IMG/VR virus record: IMGVR_UViG_3300045922_001168 | Span: 1-29,553 of that record | Origin: a virus | Length of the DNA stretch: 29,553 bases | Direction: 5' to 3' (one strand) | Program-made: the position numbers and the translations under genes | Part shown: positions 21,976 to 29,553 of the stretch, one piece after another | How positions within the stretch are numbered: the stretch's first letter is position 1 | Layout: each line of letters begins with the position of its first letter | Notes under the pieces: model-generated | Seen by the model: only the letters and a program-made list of their open reading frames with translations | Told to the model about the DNA's origin: nothing | The model's database searches: none

Positions 21976-24057
21976 TTATTGAGCCTTGATATAAAGGGAT
22001 CGGGGAAACATGTTTGTAGGCTCTTGCGTGATTGCCAACTGATTATCCATCGGCAATTGAAATTGCGTATTAGTTGCGTATTGATAAGCATTCGGGGAGG
22101 TGTAAATGTATCCACCCTGTCCCACGGTTACAAATTTATTGCTAGCGCTTATCACGTCGAAAAGAGCCGAAGCATTTGTGCTTGAGCTGACATTAGGATT
22201 AGCAATCCAATTTGTCCCGTTTGTAGAGGTGTAAACTGTCCCGCCTAAAATATTATTTCCTACAGCCACAAAAAGTCCGTTTGCAAAATTGACCGCTCTA
22301 ATTGCTGTAGGTGGGTTTACAGCTAGTGGGGTTTGTACTGTCCAAGTGATCGCATCGTTCGAAGTCATGAAATTCCCAGCGCTATTTATCGCAACCCAAA
22401 GGCTGTTTCCATAAGTGACCGAATAGTTAAAACTTGAAGTTGGCGTCTGCCTCGCAGTCCAAGTAATCCCGTCTGTTGACGTTCCCATTAAACCGATTCC
22501 AGCAGCATAGACGTAGAGGCTGCCGCTATAGGCGAAATCATAGATGTTATTAGGGGAATTACTTGTGCGAGTCGTCCATGTGATACCATCGGTCGAGGTT
22601 TGAATACCTCCGTTGAAATATCCAATGACAAATTTGTCAGTGTAAATTGCTGCCTGAACAGAATCCGTATCATTTAATCCAGGAAAGTTTTTAGTCCATG
22701 TAATACCATCGGTCGAGGTTAAATGGGTGTTCGTTCCGACAGCATGGAATAGAGCTCCATCCCACACAACGCTATTCAAAGCAGAAGTCGTATTGCTTGT
22801 TCTGACCGTCCAAGTAATCCCGTCCGTTGAAGTTTTTAAAGCGCCAGCGACGCCTACGGCTACAAAGATAGAATTTCCAAAAGTCACCGCATTGATTGTG
22901 CTTACTGTTCCGAAAGTTCTAGCTGTCCAAGTGATCGCGTCTGTTGAGGTCGCAACGTTTCCGCTTGATCCTGCGTAAAGGTAAACGCTTGCTCCGAAAG
23001 TAATGGTGTTAATCGTCGTGGTAGCAGGGGTTGTAAGTGTTCTAGATGTCCATGTAACCGCGTCTGTCGAAGTAGCTAAAAACCCTTGACCTCCGGCAAG
23101 GAAAAGAGCGCTGTTTAAGTAGGCGACTTTATTAATTTGGGTAACAGTTCCAGAGTTTTGAGTTGTCCAAGCAATCCCATTTGTAGATGTTTCCATCACG
23201 CCTAATTGACCTGCTGCCAAAAATTTTGAAGCGCCATAAGTCAGGGTGTAAATAGTCGAGGTAGTTGCGCTAGGTCTTGCCGTCCAAGTAACTCCATCTG
23301 TCGAAGTTGCAATGTTTCCATTCGATCCACCCATGACATATAGACCGCCGCCATATGCTATGGCATTTGCAGACACACCTGAAGGCCACGCGACAATAGG
23401 GGCTGTCCATCTATTACCGTCGGTTGAAGTCGCATTGTTTGCGCCTCCTAGCCATACATATTTTTGACTTGGTGTTGCGTTATAAACGATGTCTCCTGAA
23501 AGTCCTGGAAGCATCGTGTACCAGCTAATCGCATCGGTAGAAGTAAGCATGGTAGCACCGTTGCCACCAACGAAATGAACGCCATTTCCATAGGCTCCAG
23601 CTTGCAATGATTGAGCTGTAGGAGTTTTGCGAGGGGTCCAAGTTACTGCATCCGTAGAGGTGAAAATATTACTTAAGGCGTACGCAACGAAAAGCCCATT
23701 TCCATAATGTAAACTTGAAAAGTTCGCGGTTGTTCCTGAGTTTTGCTGAATCCAATTTTGAGCTGGACCGTTCAGAAGTCCGACTTGAGCAAATAAAGCA
23801 GGAAAAGAAGCCTGAGATAGAATGCTTCCATCGCATTTTTTCCATCCTAGAGCAGTGAAAGTGGAGTCTCCACCGGCATTAGCGAAATATTGTAGGGCGC
23901 CAATCACTCCTCCATTCTGGGCGTCGACGTAATTTTTAGTAGCGGCTTGGGTAGAGGTAGTGGGGTCGCTATTTAATAAAAGATTTCCAGTCATCGTTCC
24001 GCCACTCAAAGGAAGGTGCGGTACCCCTGGATCGTTCACTGAATTGTTCTTTGCCAT
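21976..24057 (-). CDS. Tail fibre / receptor-binding protein with beta-propeller repeats
   Basis: A 693-residue protein, predicted to sit at the tip of the tail. Residues 14-40 have the tail-fibre motif GGTMTGNLLL...AATKNYVD. Residues ~50-100 have DSTFTALGWKKCDGS, as in collar-type proteins. From ~110 on it is built of about 13 repeats of ~40-45 residues with the signature (A/L)-x-TSTDG-x-TWT, e.g. ATSTDGVTWTARPSA, KTSTDGITWTVRTSN; this resembles an Asp-box/BNR-like beta-propeller or solenoid (the Asp-box spacing is one residue short). AGGGGG precedes the ATG. A hairpin lies just upstream (24091-24117). It could bind a polysaccharide or protein on the host envelope. Confidence 0.75.
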   Translation of the reverse strand: MAKNNSVNDPGVPHLPLSGGTMTGNLLLNSDPTTSTQAATKNYVDAQNGGVIGALQYFANAGGDSTFTALGWKKCDGSILSQASFPALFAQVGLLNGPAQNWIQQNSGTTANFSSLHYGNGLFVAYALSNIFTSTDAVTWTPRKTPTAQSLQAGAYGNGVHFVGGNGATMLTSTDAISWYTMLPGLSGDIVYNATPSQKYVWLGGANNATSTDGNRWTAPIVAWPSGVSANAIAYGGGLYVMGGSNGNIATSTDGVTWTARPSATTSTIYTLTYGASKFLAAGQLGVMETSTNGIAWTTQNSGTVTQINKVAYLNSALFLAGGQGFLATSTDAVTWTSRTLTTPATTTINTITFGASVYLYAGSSGNVATSTDAITWTARTFGTVSTINAVTFGNSIFVAVGVAGALKTSTDGITWTVRTSNTTSALNSVVWDGALFHAVGTNTHLTSTDGITWTKNFPGLNDTDSVQAAIYTDKFVIGYFNGGIQTSTDGITWTTRTSNSPNNIYDFAYSGSLYVYAAGIGLMGTSTDGITWTARQTPTSSFNYSVTYGNSLWVAINSAGNFMTSNDAITWTVQTPLAVNPPTAIRAVNFANGLFVAVGNNILGGTVYTSTNGTNWIANPNVSSSTNASALFDVISASNKFVTVGQGGYIYTSPNAYQYATNTQFQLPMDNQLAITQEPTNMFPRSLYIKAQ

Positions 24058-24090
24058 TCTTGCCCCCTAAATTTGATCTTTTTATTAAAG

Positions 24091-24117
24091 GAGTCGGTTA
24101 CAAACCGTAACCGACTC
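24091..24117 (-). terminator. Perfect hairpin between two fibre genes
   Basis: GAGTCGGTTAC (24091-24101) and its complement (24107-24117) with a five-base loop. On the minus strand it is followed by CTTTAATAAAAAG, a weak U-tract, so a partial terminator or attenuator reducing expression of the genes beyond is possible. Confidence 0.5.
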
Positions 24118-24123
24118 AAATCA

Positions 24124-24789
24124 TTAAACATAATTTAGGTTGCCCTGAGCAGAAAGAACCTGCCAAGTTGTGTTGGCCACGGTACAAACCATTCTTAAGC
24201 TATCTCCTATCGAGCTCGAGCTGATAGATCCGCTGGCTCCGACAGTAGTCGAAACGCTTCCGAACTGGATGCTTTGACCAGAGGCTTGAGCAATCGTGAA
24301 GTTATGAGCTGCTTGAAGGTTGGTGATTTCCAACATAGTTCCTTGAGCTGAAGTTGCAGGAAGGTTGAATGTCAAATCCGCACCTGTCGCATTTGAGAAG
24401 TAACCATTCCCAGCAACCATTGAAACTGGGCCAGAAGTAGAGTTGATCCAAGAACCAACACCGCCACCATTAGCCGCCCATTTGACGCCAGAAGTTTGGC
24501 TAGAGTCGGCTGTTAAAACGAAATTGTCCGTTCCAACAGATAGAGGGGTGAAAGTGCCTGCGCCTGTTCCTACTAGGATCACGCCTTTTGCAGTATAGTC
24601 CGCGAATCCAATCAGAGTATCTGCAGCTCTGTTTGGGAAGGTGTAGACTCCTGCGCCTGCAAACTGATTGGTGAGTGTGTAATCGCCGCTACCGTTGTAG
24701 GTGACGGTTCTCTTGGTGGTACCTCCACCAATGCTAAAGCCAACCGAAAGGTTGGAGATGTCTAAGTTGACTGACGAATTGTGAGCCAT
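24124..24789 (-). CDS. Tail-fibre-like protein, family A paralogue 3
   Basis: A 221-residue protein. Residues 1-110 are nearly identical to the protein at 20578-21246, and the DNA is also very similar. The C-terminal ~105 residues carry a different module, [18 protein letters not shown] and [20 protein letters not shown], rather than the one shared by 20578 and 259. GAGGA lies before the ATG. Follows the small frame at 24805 by 15 bp in the leftward tail operon. Confidence 0.75.
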   Translation of the reverse strand: MAHNSSVNLDISNLSVGFSIGGGTTKRTVTYNGSGDYTLTNQFAGAGVYTFPNRAADTLIGFADYTAKGVILVGTGAGTFTPLSVGTDNFVLTADSSQTSGVKWAANGGGVGSWINSTSGPVSMVAGNGYFSNATGADLTFNLPATSAQGTMLEITNLQAAHNFTIAQASGQSIQFGSVSTTVGASGSISSSSIGDSLRMVCTVANTTWQVLSAQGNLNYV

Positions 24790-24804
24790 GTTTTTTCCTC
24801 ATTC

Positions 24805-25044
24805 TTAATTTTTAAAGTGATGTTCTTCGCTTTGTTCAGACGATCTGATCCATCGAACAGATCGCTGTTGAATCTTCCGTCTTGGTTGAGTGGGTAGTTG
24901 AGGCAGAAGAGGAATGATGTGCATTGGGTTCAAGACGGCTAAAGATCCAGAAGCGGAAAAAGCATTCGCCTGTGATAAAAATGAGGCATATCTTTTATCC
25001 ATATCCTCAGAAGAATGAGCATCAAGAGACATTGGAGGGGTCAT
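24805..25044 (-). CDS. Small hypothetical tail-operon protein
   Basis: A 79-residue protein, low in motifs: MTPPMSLDAHSSEDMDKRYA, a Pro-rich middle (LLPQLPTQPRRK) and a basic end. It overlaps the 3' end of the gene at 25022 by 23 bp and lacks a clear SD; a start at the second Met is possible. It fills the gap between two tail genes in the correct direction. No family recognised. Confidence 0.4.
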   Translation of the reverse strand: MTPPMSLDAHSSEDMDKRYASFLSQANAFSASGSLAVLNPMHIIPLLPQLPTQPRRKIQQRSVRWIRSSEQSEEHHFKN

Positions 25045-25381
25045 AATGAAGCGCCTTTTTTTGAGGTTTTCTAGAAACTTGTTTGGGAGGGCTTTGAAGA
25101 ATATATTCTTTGCTCTGCTCTATTAATTGGCCTAAGAGCCCCTCAAGCTTTTCGAGACGATTTCTCATCTGCTCAACGGCCTGTTGCAAGGCAAACATCC
25201 GGTTAACTTCAACCTGCTGTTGAATCAGCATCCTTTTTGGAGCGCAATCGCTGATCACTTTAGGTTGTCCCGTTCCTCCTTCTTGCCACCAAGATTCCAC
25301 AAAATTTGGGCACTCTCTTTCGGTAGCGCATAGTTTGCTCTTGACGAAGGGGCAGTTTTCTTTGCATGAAGTACAGTCCAT
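25022..25381 (-). CDS. Cys-rich N-terminus plus coiled-coil tail protein
   Basis: A 119-residue protein. Residues 3-24 carry five cysteines (C3, C6, C10, C18, C24) and a further Cys at 46, arranged as if to bind zinc or an iron-sulphur cluster or form disulphides. Residues 50-95 form a heptad-like coiled coil (QQAVEQMRNRLEKLEGLLGQ). The C-terminus is basic. AAGGAG precedes the ATG. In a tail operon this suggests a trimeric or dimeric adaptor or assembly factor. No named family. Confidence 0.6.
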   Translation of the reverse strand: MDCTSCKENCPFVKSKLCATERECPNFVESWWQEGGTGQPKVISDCAPKRMLIQQQVEVNRMFALQQAVEQMRNRLEKLEGLLGQLIEQSKEYILQSPPKQVSRKPQKKALHYDPSNVS

Positions 25382-25403
25382 TGAGTTCTCCTTTAATTAG
25401 TTT

Positions 25404-26009
25404 TTAGGGTTGTTTTTGGCATAAAATTCCTGTTGCAGCTAAGGGCCTCCAAGCTGACCCGTGATTGTGGGCTTGGCTTCCACCTACGCTAGAGGTTGTC
25501 GCAAAGTTGGTTCCGCCTTGATTCGTGCTTCCCACTTTTTGAGGCGCAAGATTTCCCTTTTGATCCGATTTGTAGAGAGTGATTTGGTGAGTATGAGCTG
25601 GGATTTGATCGGTCGTAAGAGTGTGATCCGCTGTCTGCCACGTCCCTTGAGGCAGCGCGCCTCCAACTGTGTAAGTGGATCCGCCTTTGACTCCTAGAAG
25701 GCAGTCGCCGACGGGGATCGTCACCCATCCGCTAGGGGCCACATCTTGGTAGAACCAAAGCTGGGTGCCTGCGACAAAGCTGACCTGATCGAATCGAATC
25801 TGGTAATTCGTAGAACCTCGTCCTATGACCATCAAATCGTTATTGATGGCAGTGCTTGGGAGGGGATCGAATAGAGAAATATCGAAATTCCTTATCTGGG
25901 CAATCGTTGCTTTTTTGTCAGTAAATCCTTGATGGACAATCGTGAGATCGTTAGCTGGATCTATTACTCCTACAGGATCAAGGTGGCTTATTAGTACAGG
26001 TGTGCTCAT
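25404..26009 (-). CDS. Tail collar/short-fibre protein
   Basis: A 201-residue protein with features of the phage tail collar domain. It has WFYQDVAPSGWVTIPVGDCLLGVKGG, then DHTLTTDQIPAHTH and, near the C-terminus, GSQAHNHGSAWRPLAATGIL. The HTH and HNH pairs are His motifs like those that coordinate metal in short tail fibres such as T4 gp12 and L-shaped fibres. The N-terminal ~70 residues probably anchor it to the baseplate. AAGGAG precedes the ATG, ten bases after the upstream stop. Likely a host receptor-binding or anchoring fibre. Confidence 0.75.
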   Translation of the reverse strand: MSTPVLISHLDPVGVIDPANDLTIVHQGFTDKKATIAQIRNFDISLFDPLPSTAINNDLMVIGRGSTNYQIRFDQVSFVAGTQLWFYQDVAPSGWVTIPVGDCLLGVKGGSTYTVGGALPQGTWQTADHTLTTDQIPAHTHQITLYKSDQKGNLAPQKVGSTNQGGTNFATTSSVGGSQAHNHGSAWRPLAATGILCQKQP

Positions 26010-26018
26010 AGTTTCTCC

Positions 26019-26486
26019 TTAAGACGGAATAATTTTTGATTGTCCCCAAGCGATAATGGTTGCCGGATCCGCAGCTCCCGTAATGGGAACCGAGGTGCCG
26101 GAAATCACTCCTAGGTCTAAGGTTGCTCCTGCTATTTTTGTCAGAGTGACAGTCCCTCCGATATTCGCCCCGATGGCGTAGAGATAATGAGTTGGGCTTG
26201 CTGTATCGACGGCGAATAAGACGCAAAGAGATCCACTGATCGGGAAAATATTGGACCCATCGCCATCCGTAACAATCGCTTGCTCTTCCTGCTGTTTGAA
26301 CCAATTCAGCCATCTCCAGGTGTAGCGAGCGAGCCAGTTGAACCAATTTCGCGGTGGATATTCAAGACGAGCCCATCCTTCCAGCTTTTTTTCAGGAGGC
26401 GGCTCAAGGACGTTGTTTTGTCCAGATATTGGATCTACAACATCATTTTCGGCCCATTCGGGAAGGATAGTTGGTTTCGATACCAT
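26019..26486 (-). CDS. Tail fibre-like N-terminal-type protein
   Basis: A 155-residue protein. Its first half contains EPPPEKKLEGWARLEYPPRN, then WFNWLARYTWRWLNWF, a motif typical of phage tail fibre or baseplate-attached proteins (GW...PP..WFNWL...W). The second half is hydrophobic and Gly/Thr-rich beta. AAGGAG precedes the ATG. Placed between the DUF2612 protein and the collar fibre, it is probably the adaptor that fixes fibres to the baseplate. Confidence 0.7.
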   Translation of the reverse strand: MVSKPTILPEWAENDVVDPISGQNNVLEPPPEKKLEGWARLEYPPRNWFNWLARYTWRWLNWFKQQEEQAIVTDGDGSNIFPISGSLCVLFAVDTASPTHYLYAIGANIGGTVTLTKIAGATLDLGVISGTSVPITGAADPATIIAWGQSKIIPS

Positions 26487-26496
26487 GAGTGTCTCC

Positions 26497-27252
26497 TTAA
26501 GGTGGCGGCGGCGTTGAGCCGTCGAACATGATTACTTCTGCTAATTGACCTGCTCCGGTCGTATCAATGGGGGTTCCAAATTCAGCAAAACAACCTCCAA
26601 ACGTTGGATTGACCACATTGCCCGCATTGACTGCCAAAAGATCTGTCGTTTGTACTTGGAGGTTTCTAAAATCGAATGGATCGGCTTCAAATGGAGAAAC
26701 GTCGAGCAGTTCTATAATCGGGTCTCCGCTGAAAACAAATGGGAGAGGAACCCCATAAGTTGCCGTAATGGGGGTGTATTGAACTGCTGCGGGACTTACT
26801 GATTGGATTGCTGAGACCAGCTGTTCTGGAGGGACGGAGAAGGTGACTCCATCGGTGTCCATTTGAAAGGCTGCAGGGTAGTATTCGTGGTAGCGTATCT
26901 TGGTCGCCTTAGTCAAAAACTTAAGAACGGCGATCACTTCCTCAGGCGTTCCGTTAGATTTATTGATGAAGATTTGAAATTTCAGCTTTTCTCTATAATC
27001 TTCATCGCCTTCATCTGGCAGCCTAGCGAGTCCTAATATTTGCCCGAGTCCATCCAGCTGAACTCCGACCGATGTTTCAATCGATCGATCAAATTTCAAT
27101 GTTTGATTGACATCGTCTATCTCTTGAAATTGAGTGACGAAAGCCTGGATCAGTCGTTGGAAGCGGCTATACTCTCCATCAAGCAAACTTTGTTGAAACT
27201 GCCCGGCGAGAAGCGCAATCGCTCTTTGAACGTGGTTCGGTATTAGGGCCAT
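26497..27252 (-). CDS. DUF2612 baseplate/tail protein
   Basis: A 251-residue protein. The pattern FQRLIQAFVTQFQEIDDVNQ, TSVGVQLDGLGQILGLAR and DEDYREKLKFQIFINKSNGT-PEEV matches DUF2612, a family found directly downstream of baseplate J in contractile phages, in the position of tail protein I. It probably forms part of the baseplate wedge. GGAGG precedes the ATG. Gap to the baseplate J gene is 16 bp. Confidence 0.8.
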   Translation of the reverse strand: MALIPNHVQRAIALLAGQFQQSLLDGEYSRFQRLIQAFVTQFQEIDDVNQTLKFDRSIETSVGVQLDGLGQILGLARLPDEGDEDYREKLKFQIFINKSNGTPEEVIAVLKFLTKATKIRYHEYYPAAFQMDTDGVTFSVPPEQLVSAIQSVSPAAVQYTPITATYGVPLPFVFSGDPIIELLDVSPFEADPFDFRNLQVQTTDLLAVNAGNVVNPTFGGCFAEFGTPIDTTGAGQLAEVIMFDGSTPPPP

Positions 27253-27268
27253 TTGGATGCCTCCTTCG

Positions 27269-29254
27269 TCATACCGTCACCGTGATGCGCGATAGATCAA
27301 ATATCGCTATTTCATTCTCTTGGATCGGAATATCCGCCGTTCCATAGAGAGGGCTATCCCCTGGACCGTTAGTGGCTGCAATTTGCATTGCTCCGCTTGC
27401 AATCCCTGGGACAGTGAAGATTTGAGCCAGAACTCGTTGCAAAAGAACATCGACTCCAATCCCTAAGTTATTTCCATAAGTATTGATGGCTTCTGCGACT
27501 AAGTCTTGGCCATTGGGAGGGAAGGTCTCTTCGGAATAGAGAGTCAACGCAACCGTAACCCAAATGTAGATGGGGGTGGGGCGGCTAAAATTGATGACCT
27601 GTTGCTCACCTTGTGAGTCGGTGATGGTAAAGGACGTGTTACCGAAGGTTTGGATGCCCGCCGGTTTGGTAAGCCAGATTTTATTTGCAACGTCAGCATC
27701 AGAACCTCCTTCTACGACTGCTTCGAAACTTTTTGCAAGGCGTCCGCCTTTAAATACAGCTTGCGCTTGGCTTGCGCCACCTGTGACTGAAAATGTTGTA
27801 ATCGCGACCTCTACAGCCTCTTTCATAGAAACGGTGATGGTTCGATTTGCTGTTCCACCGACAACAGCAGAGGCGATTTGAGGTTGGTTAGCGATGTCGA
27901 TTGCTATGGCATTCATAGTATCCAGGTGAGAAGTAGCGAATGTGACAATCGGAAGTGTTTGAATGGTGTTGAAAACGATTGTGATCGTATTGCCGGTGAC
28001 CAAGTCCTGATTCAAAACAATGTCGATTGGCTCTTGAGTCATGGTCCTATTTTCGAAAATGAAAGCAGATGTCACTCCAGGCACTTGTTGCAAGAGGCGA
28101 GCTCTGATGGATTCAACGGTACCGGCTCCTAAAAGACGGATGGAATTATTTCTCCTGATACGAAGTTCAGCATCGGTTTCGATGAATCGACCAGTGACTC
28201 CAGCTTTTGGATTGTTGATCGAGTTCCATCCGGAAATTGGGGTGAGGATCTCCACCAGGGTGTTGATAGGAGCTGCAATAGGGGCAAAATTCTGAGAGAG
28301 GAAGGTAATAGGTGAGGATTGGGAAGAAATGCTGAGATTTGTCCCTACGCTGATTGAAAAAGGCACATCTGGATCATCAGCAACAATGGATAAGCTTCCT
28401 ATCAAATCCGTTGCTAAGACAGTTGAAATGGTCGCATTGATGATGCTGGTTAAATTTTGGGATACTGCATTGATTGTTGGCGTGTCAAAAGTCACTGCAT
28501 AGGTTGGTTGGGATGCTCCCCCAGTTATAACGATCGAATTTACAACCACATTTTTTCCCAAAATGGGAACAATACTGATGATGTTAGGGATTGTGGGTGT
28601 GGCAGATAAGACGTCAGGGTTGGCTGCAATTGCAGCGGCTAAATCGGTGAGAGTTTGATCATTGCTCGCATTGAAAGGGACAGCGGCAAGCGTGGTGCCG
28701 TTCAGGGTGACAACAATCGAGTTTCCTGTGACAAAGCTTCCCGTAAAAGTGATAATCGGAAGAGAGTAAGTGATGGTCTGGTTGTTGATGATGGCTGTGT
28801 AAGATTGGGCTGCAGCTGCGCCGACCACAATGGAAGCAGATGCTGCATTCGACCGTGAAATAAAAGAGTCTGCCTGACAGAAGAAAACGGCTCCTGTATC
28901 CGGAATTCGAGCGAGCGCTCCCTGATTGATGAGGGTTCCTTCTAATCCAGAGCAAACGGCAGTGACATTTGTCTGTTGCGCTGCAAGCCTTGTGATGGCG
29001 TTTAATTGAACCACATTATCAAGGCTAATTCCTTCAGCGGAATTGGGGTACTGGCTGAAGTAGACGTCCTGCATGTTTTCCCATATGTCGGCTTCGACTT
29101 TTGAGAGCACGCCAATGAGCTGTCCGAAAATAGACTGTGGATCGAGGTTAATTTCTCCAAAGGCAGCCAAAAGGAGATTTTGATTCTCTGCATGAATGTC
29201 TGGGAGACGCTTGATTTTGAATCCTTGAGGAGTAAGACCGAATTGTGAGGTCAT
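27269..29254 (-). CDS. Baseplate J-like protein with two inserted repeats
   Basis: A 661-residue baseplate wedge component. The core signatures are FIETDAELRIRRNNSIRLLG and TVESIRARLLQQVPGVTSAF at about 357-400 and PAGIQTFGN at 531-539, as in P2 gpJ. Compared with ordinary members it is long because of two similar ~90-residue modules at about 165-257 and 412-502, each with (V)TGN-(S/T)-I-x-(V/I)-x-(L/F)N, a TL/AIA-type helix, and ITGGASQ or VTGGASQ. Its start overlaps the stop of the preceding gene by four bases (ATGA). Baseplate J with gp25 indicates a contractile tail. Confidence 0.85.
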   Translation of the reverse strand: MTSQFGLTPQGFKIKRLPDIHAENQNLLLAAFGEINLDPQSIFGQLIGVLSKVEADIWENMQDVYFSQYPNSAEGISLDNVVQLNAITRLAAQQTNVTAVCSGLEGTLINQGALARIPDTGAVFFCQADSFISRSNAASASIVVGAAAAQSYTAIINNQTITYSLPIITFTGSFVTGNSIVVTLNGTTLAAVPFNASNDQTLTDLAAAIAANPDVLSATPTIPNIISIVPILGKNVVVNSIVITGGASQPTYAVTFDTPTINAVSQNLTSIINATISTVLATDLIGSLSIVADDPDVPFSISVGTNLSISSQSSPITFLSQNFAPIAAPINTLVEILTPISGWNSINNPKAGVTGRFIETDAELRIRRNNSIRLLGAGTVESIRARLLQQVPGVTSAFIFENRTMTQEPIDIVLNQDLVTGNTITIVFNTIQTLPIVTFATSHLDTMNAIAIDIANQPQIASAVVGGTANRTITVSMKEAVEVAITTFSVTGGASQAQAVFKGGRLAKSFEAVVEGGSDADVANKIWLTKPAGIQTFGNTSFTITDSQGEQQVINFSRPTPIYIWVTVALTLYSEETFPPNGQDLVAEAINTYGNNLGIGVDVLLQRVLAQIFTVPGIASGAMQIAATNGPGDSPLYGTADIPIQENEIAIFDLSRITVTV

Positions 29255-29553
29255 GCTACGAGCTCCTCTGTTAGAGTGATTTCGCCTTGAGTCGTGATCA
29301 CAGAGAAAACAACCGAATAGATTCGACGCTGAGCATCGAAATTGCTGGAAAAGCTGAGAATTTGGTTAACGCCTGGGGTATCTAAAATTTCTTCTTTAAG
29401 AACACTTTCTATGCGAATTTGATTGTGAGCCTTGATGAAGAAATCAGTGTAATAGGGAACGCCTGCTGTGGTGTCTAGAAACCATTCTCCTAGAATAAAG
29501 CGAAGCCTGATCGCTAAATTTTGAGCGATTTGATCACGGCCTTCTACGAGCTG
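29251..29553 (-). CDS. Baseplate W/gp25-like protein, 5' part cut by window edge
   Basis: The last 100 residues of a gene entering from the right edge. It reads RLRFILGEWFLDTTAGVPYY, the family hallmark of gp25/W baseplate wedge proteins, followed by RIESVLKEEILDTPGVNQIL. The stop codon overlaps the baseplate J start (ATGA). The N-terminus is missing because of the window edge, not because of mutation. Confidence 0.8.
   Translation of the reverse strand, partial: QLVEGRDQIAQNLAIRLRFILGEWFLDTTAGVPYYTDFFIKAHNQIRIESVLKEEILDTPGVNQILSFSSNFDAQRRIYSVVFSVITTQGEITLTEELVA

Noticed and set aside
21945-22115. 57-residue N-terminal extension of the glycosyltransferase
   Set aside because: It lies mainly inside the propeller gene and has no SD, whereas the ATG at 21944 has AAGGA and begins the conserved strand.
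21976-24057. DNA repeats in the propeller gene as a mobile element or CRISPR
   Set aside because: They are in-frame protein repeats with diverged codons.
1-29553. tRNA, rRNA, integrase and attachment sites
   Set aside because: None seen by eye; a computed search (tRNA covariance model, integrase profile) is needed to exclude them.

Overview
The window looks like part of a temperate-phage/plasmid hybrid (a 'phage-plasmid') from a Gram-negative, probably obligately intracellular host. The evidence is plasmid replication and partition genes next to an iteron array, on the same molecule as a tailed-phage recombination module and a baseplate/tail-fibre cluster. A Chlamydiota host (Parachlamydiales-type) is my best guess. 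It rests on a small protein resembling the N-terminal domain of chlamydial histone Hc1 and on a helicase + ParA + small partition-protein set reminiscent of chlamydial plasmids. This is inference, not proof. No rRNA, tRNA, CRISPR, transposase, integrase, capsid, portal or terminase gene is visible, so the window is only a part of the element.

Layout. 1-1245: end of a leftward tail-fibre-like group. 1300-5368: leftward genes for a SpoVG-like protein, a winged-helix replication-type protein, two HNH/RHH-type DNA-binding proteins that overlap in different frames, and a small HTH regulator. Within this, 3330-3560 carries a series of hairpins ending in a terminator on the + strand. 5394-5458: back-to-back promoters around a 23-bp palindrome. 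5619-8866: rightward operon with a small membrane protein, an Hc1-like protein, a Cas4/RecB-type exonuclease, a zinc-ribbon-like protein, a 53-aa basic protein, a coiled-coil recombination accessory protein and a RecT-type annealing protein. 8863-10104: short leftward envelope genes. 10080-11515: non-coding origin region with a repeat cluster and about ten iteron copies. 11507-16852: leftward operon parA, RHH adaptor, primase-helicase, replication initiator. 17004-18219: divergent RHH protein and a CoiA-like nuclease. 18339-29553: leftward tail operon. In transcription order it runs baseplate W/gp25 (cut by the window edge), baseplate J, DUF2612, fibre proteins, a collar-type fibre, a beta-propeller fibre, a glycosyltransferase and four more fibre proteins.

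How it may work together: ParA with the RHH proteins and a CCAACCATCTG repeat family would segregate the element as a plasmid. The iteron-binding initiator and primase-helicase would replicate it. The HTH gene and palindrome would switch on the rightward exonuclease/annealase operon. The tail cluster would build a baseplate decorated by several exchangeable adhesin modules. The least expected signals are the hairpin RNA with two matching YUNR-type loops, the partition-like repeat embedded in the coding region of the RHH adaptor, and the repeated shuffled fibre modules.
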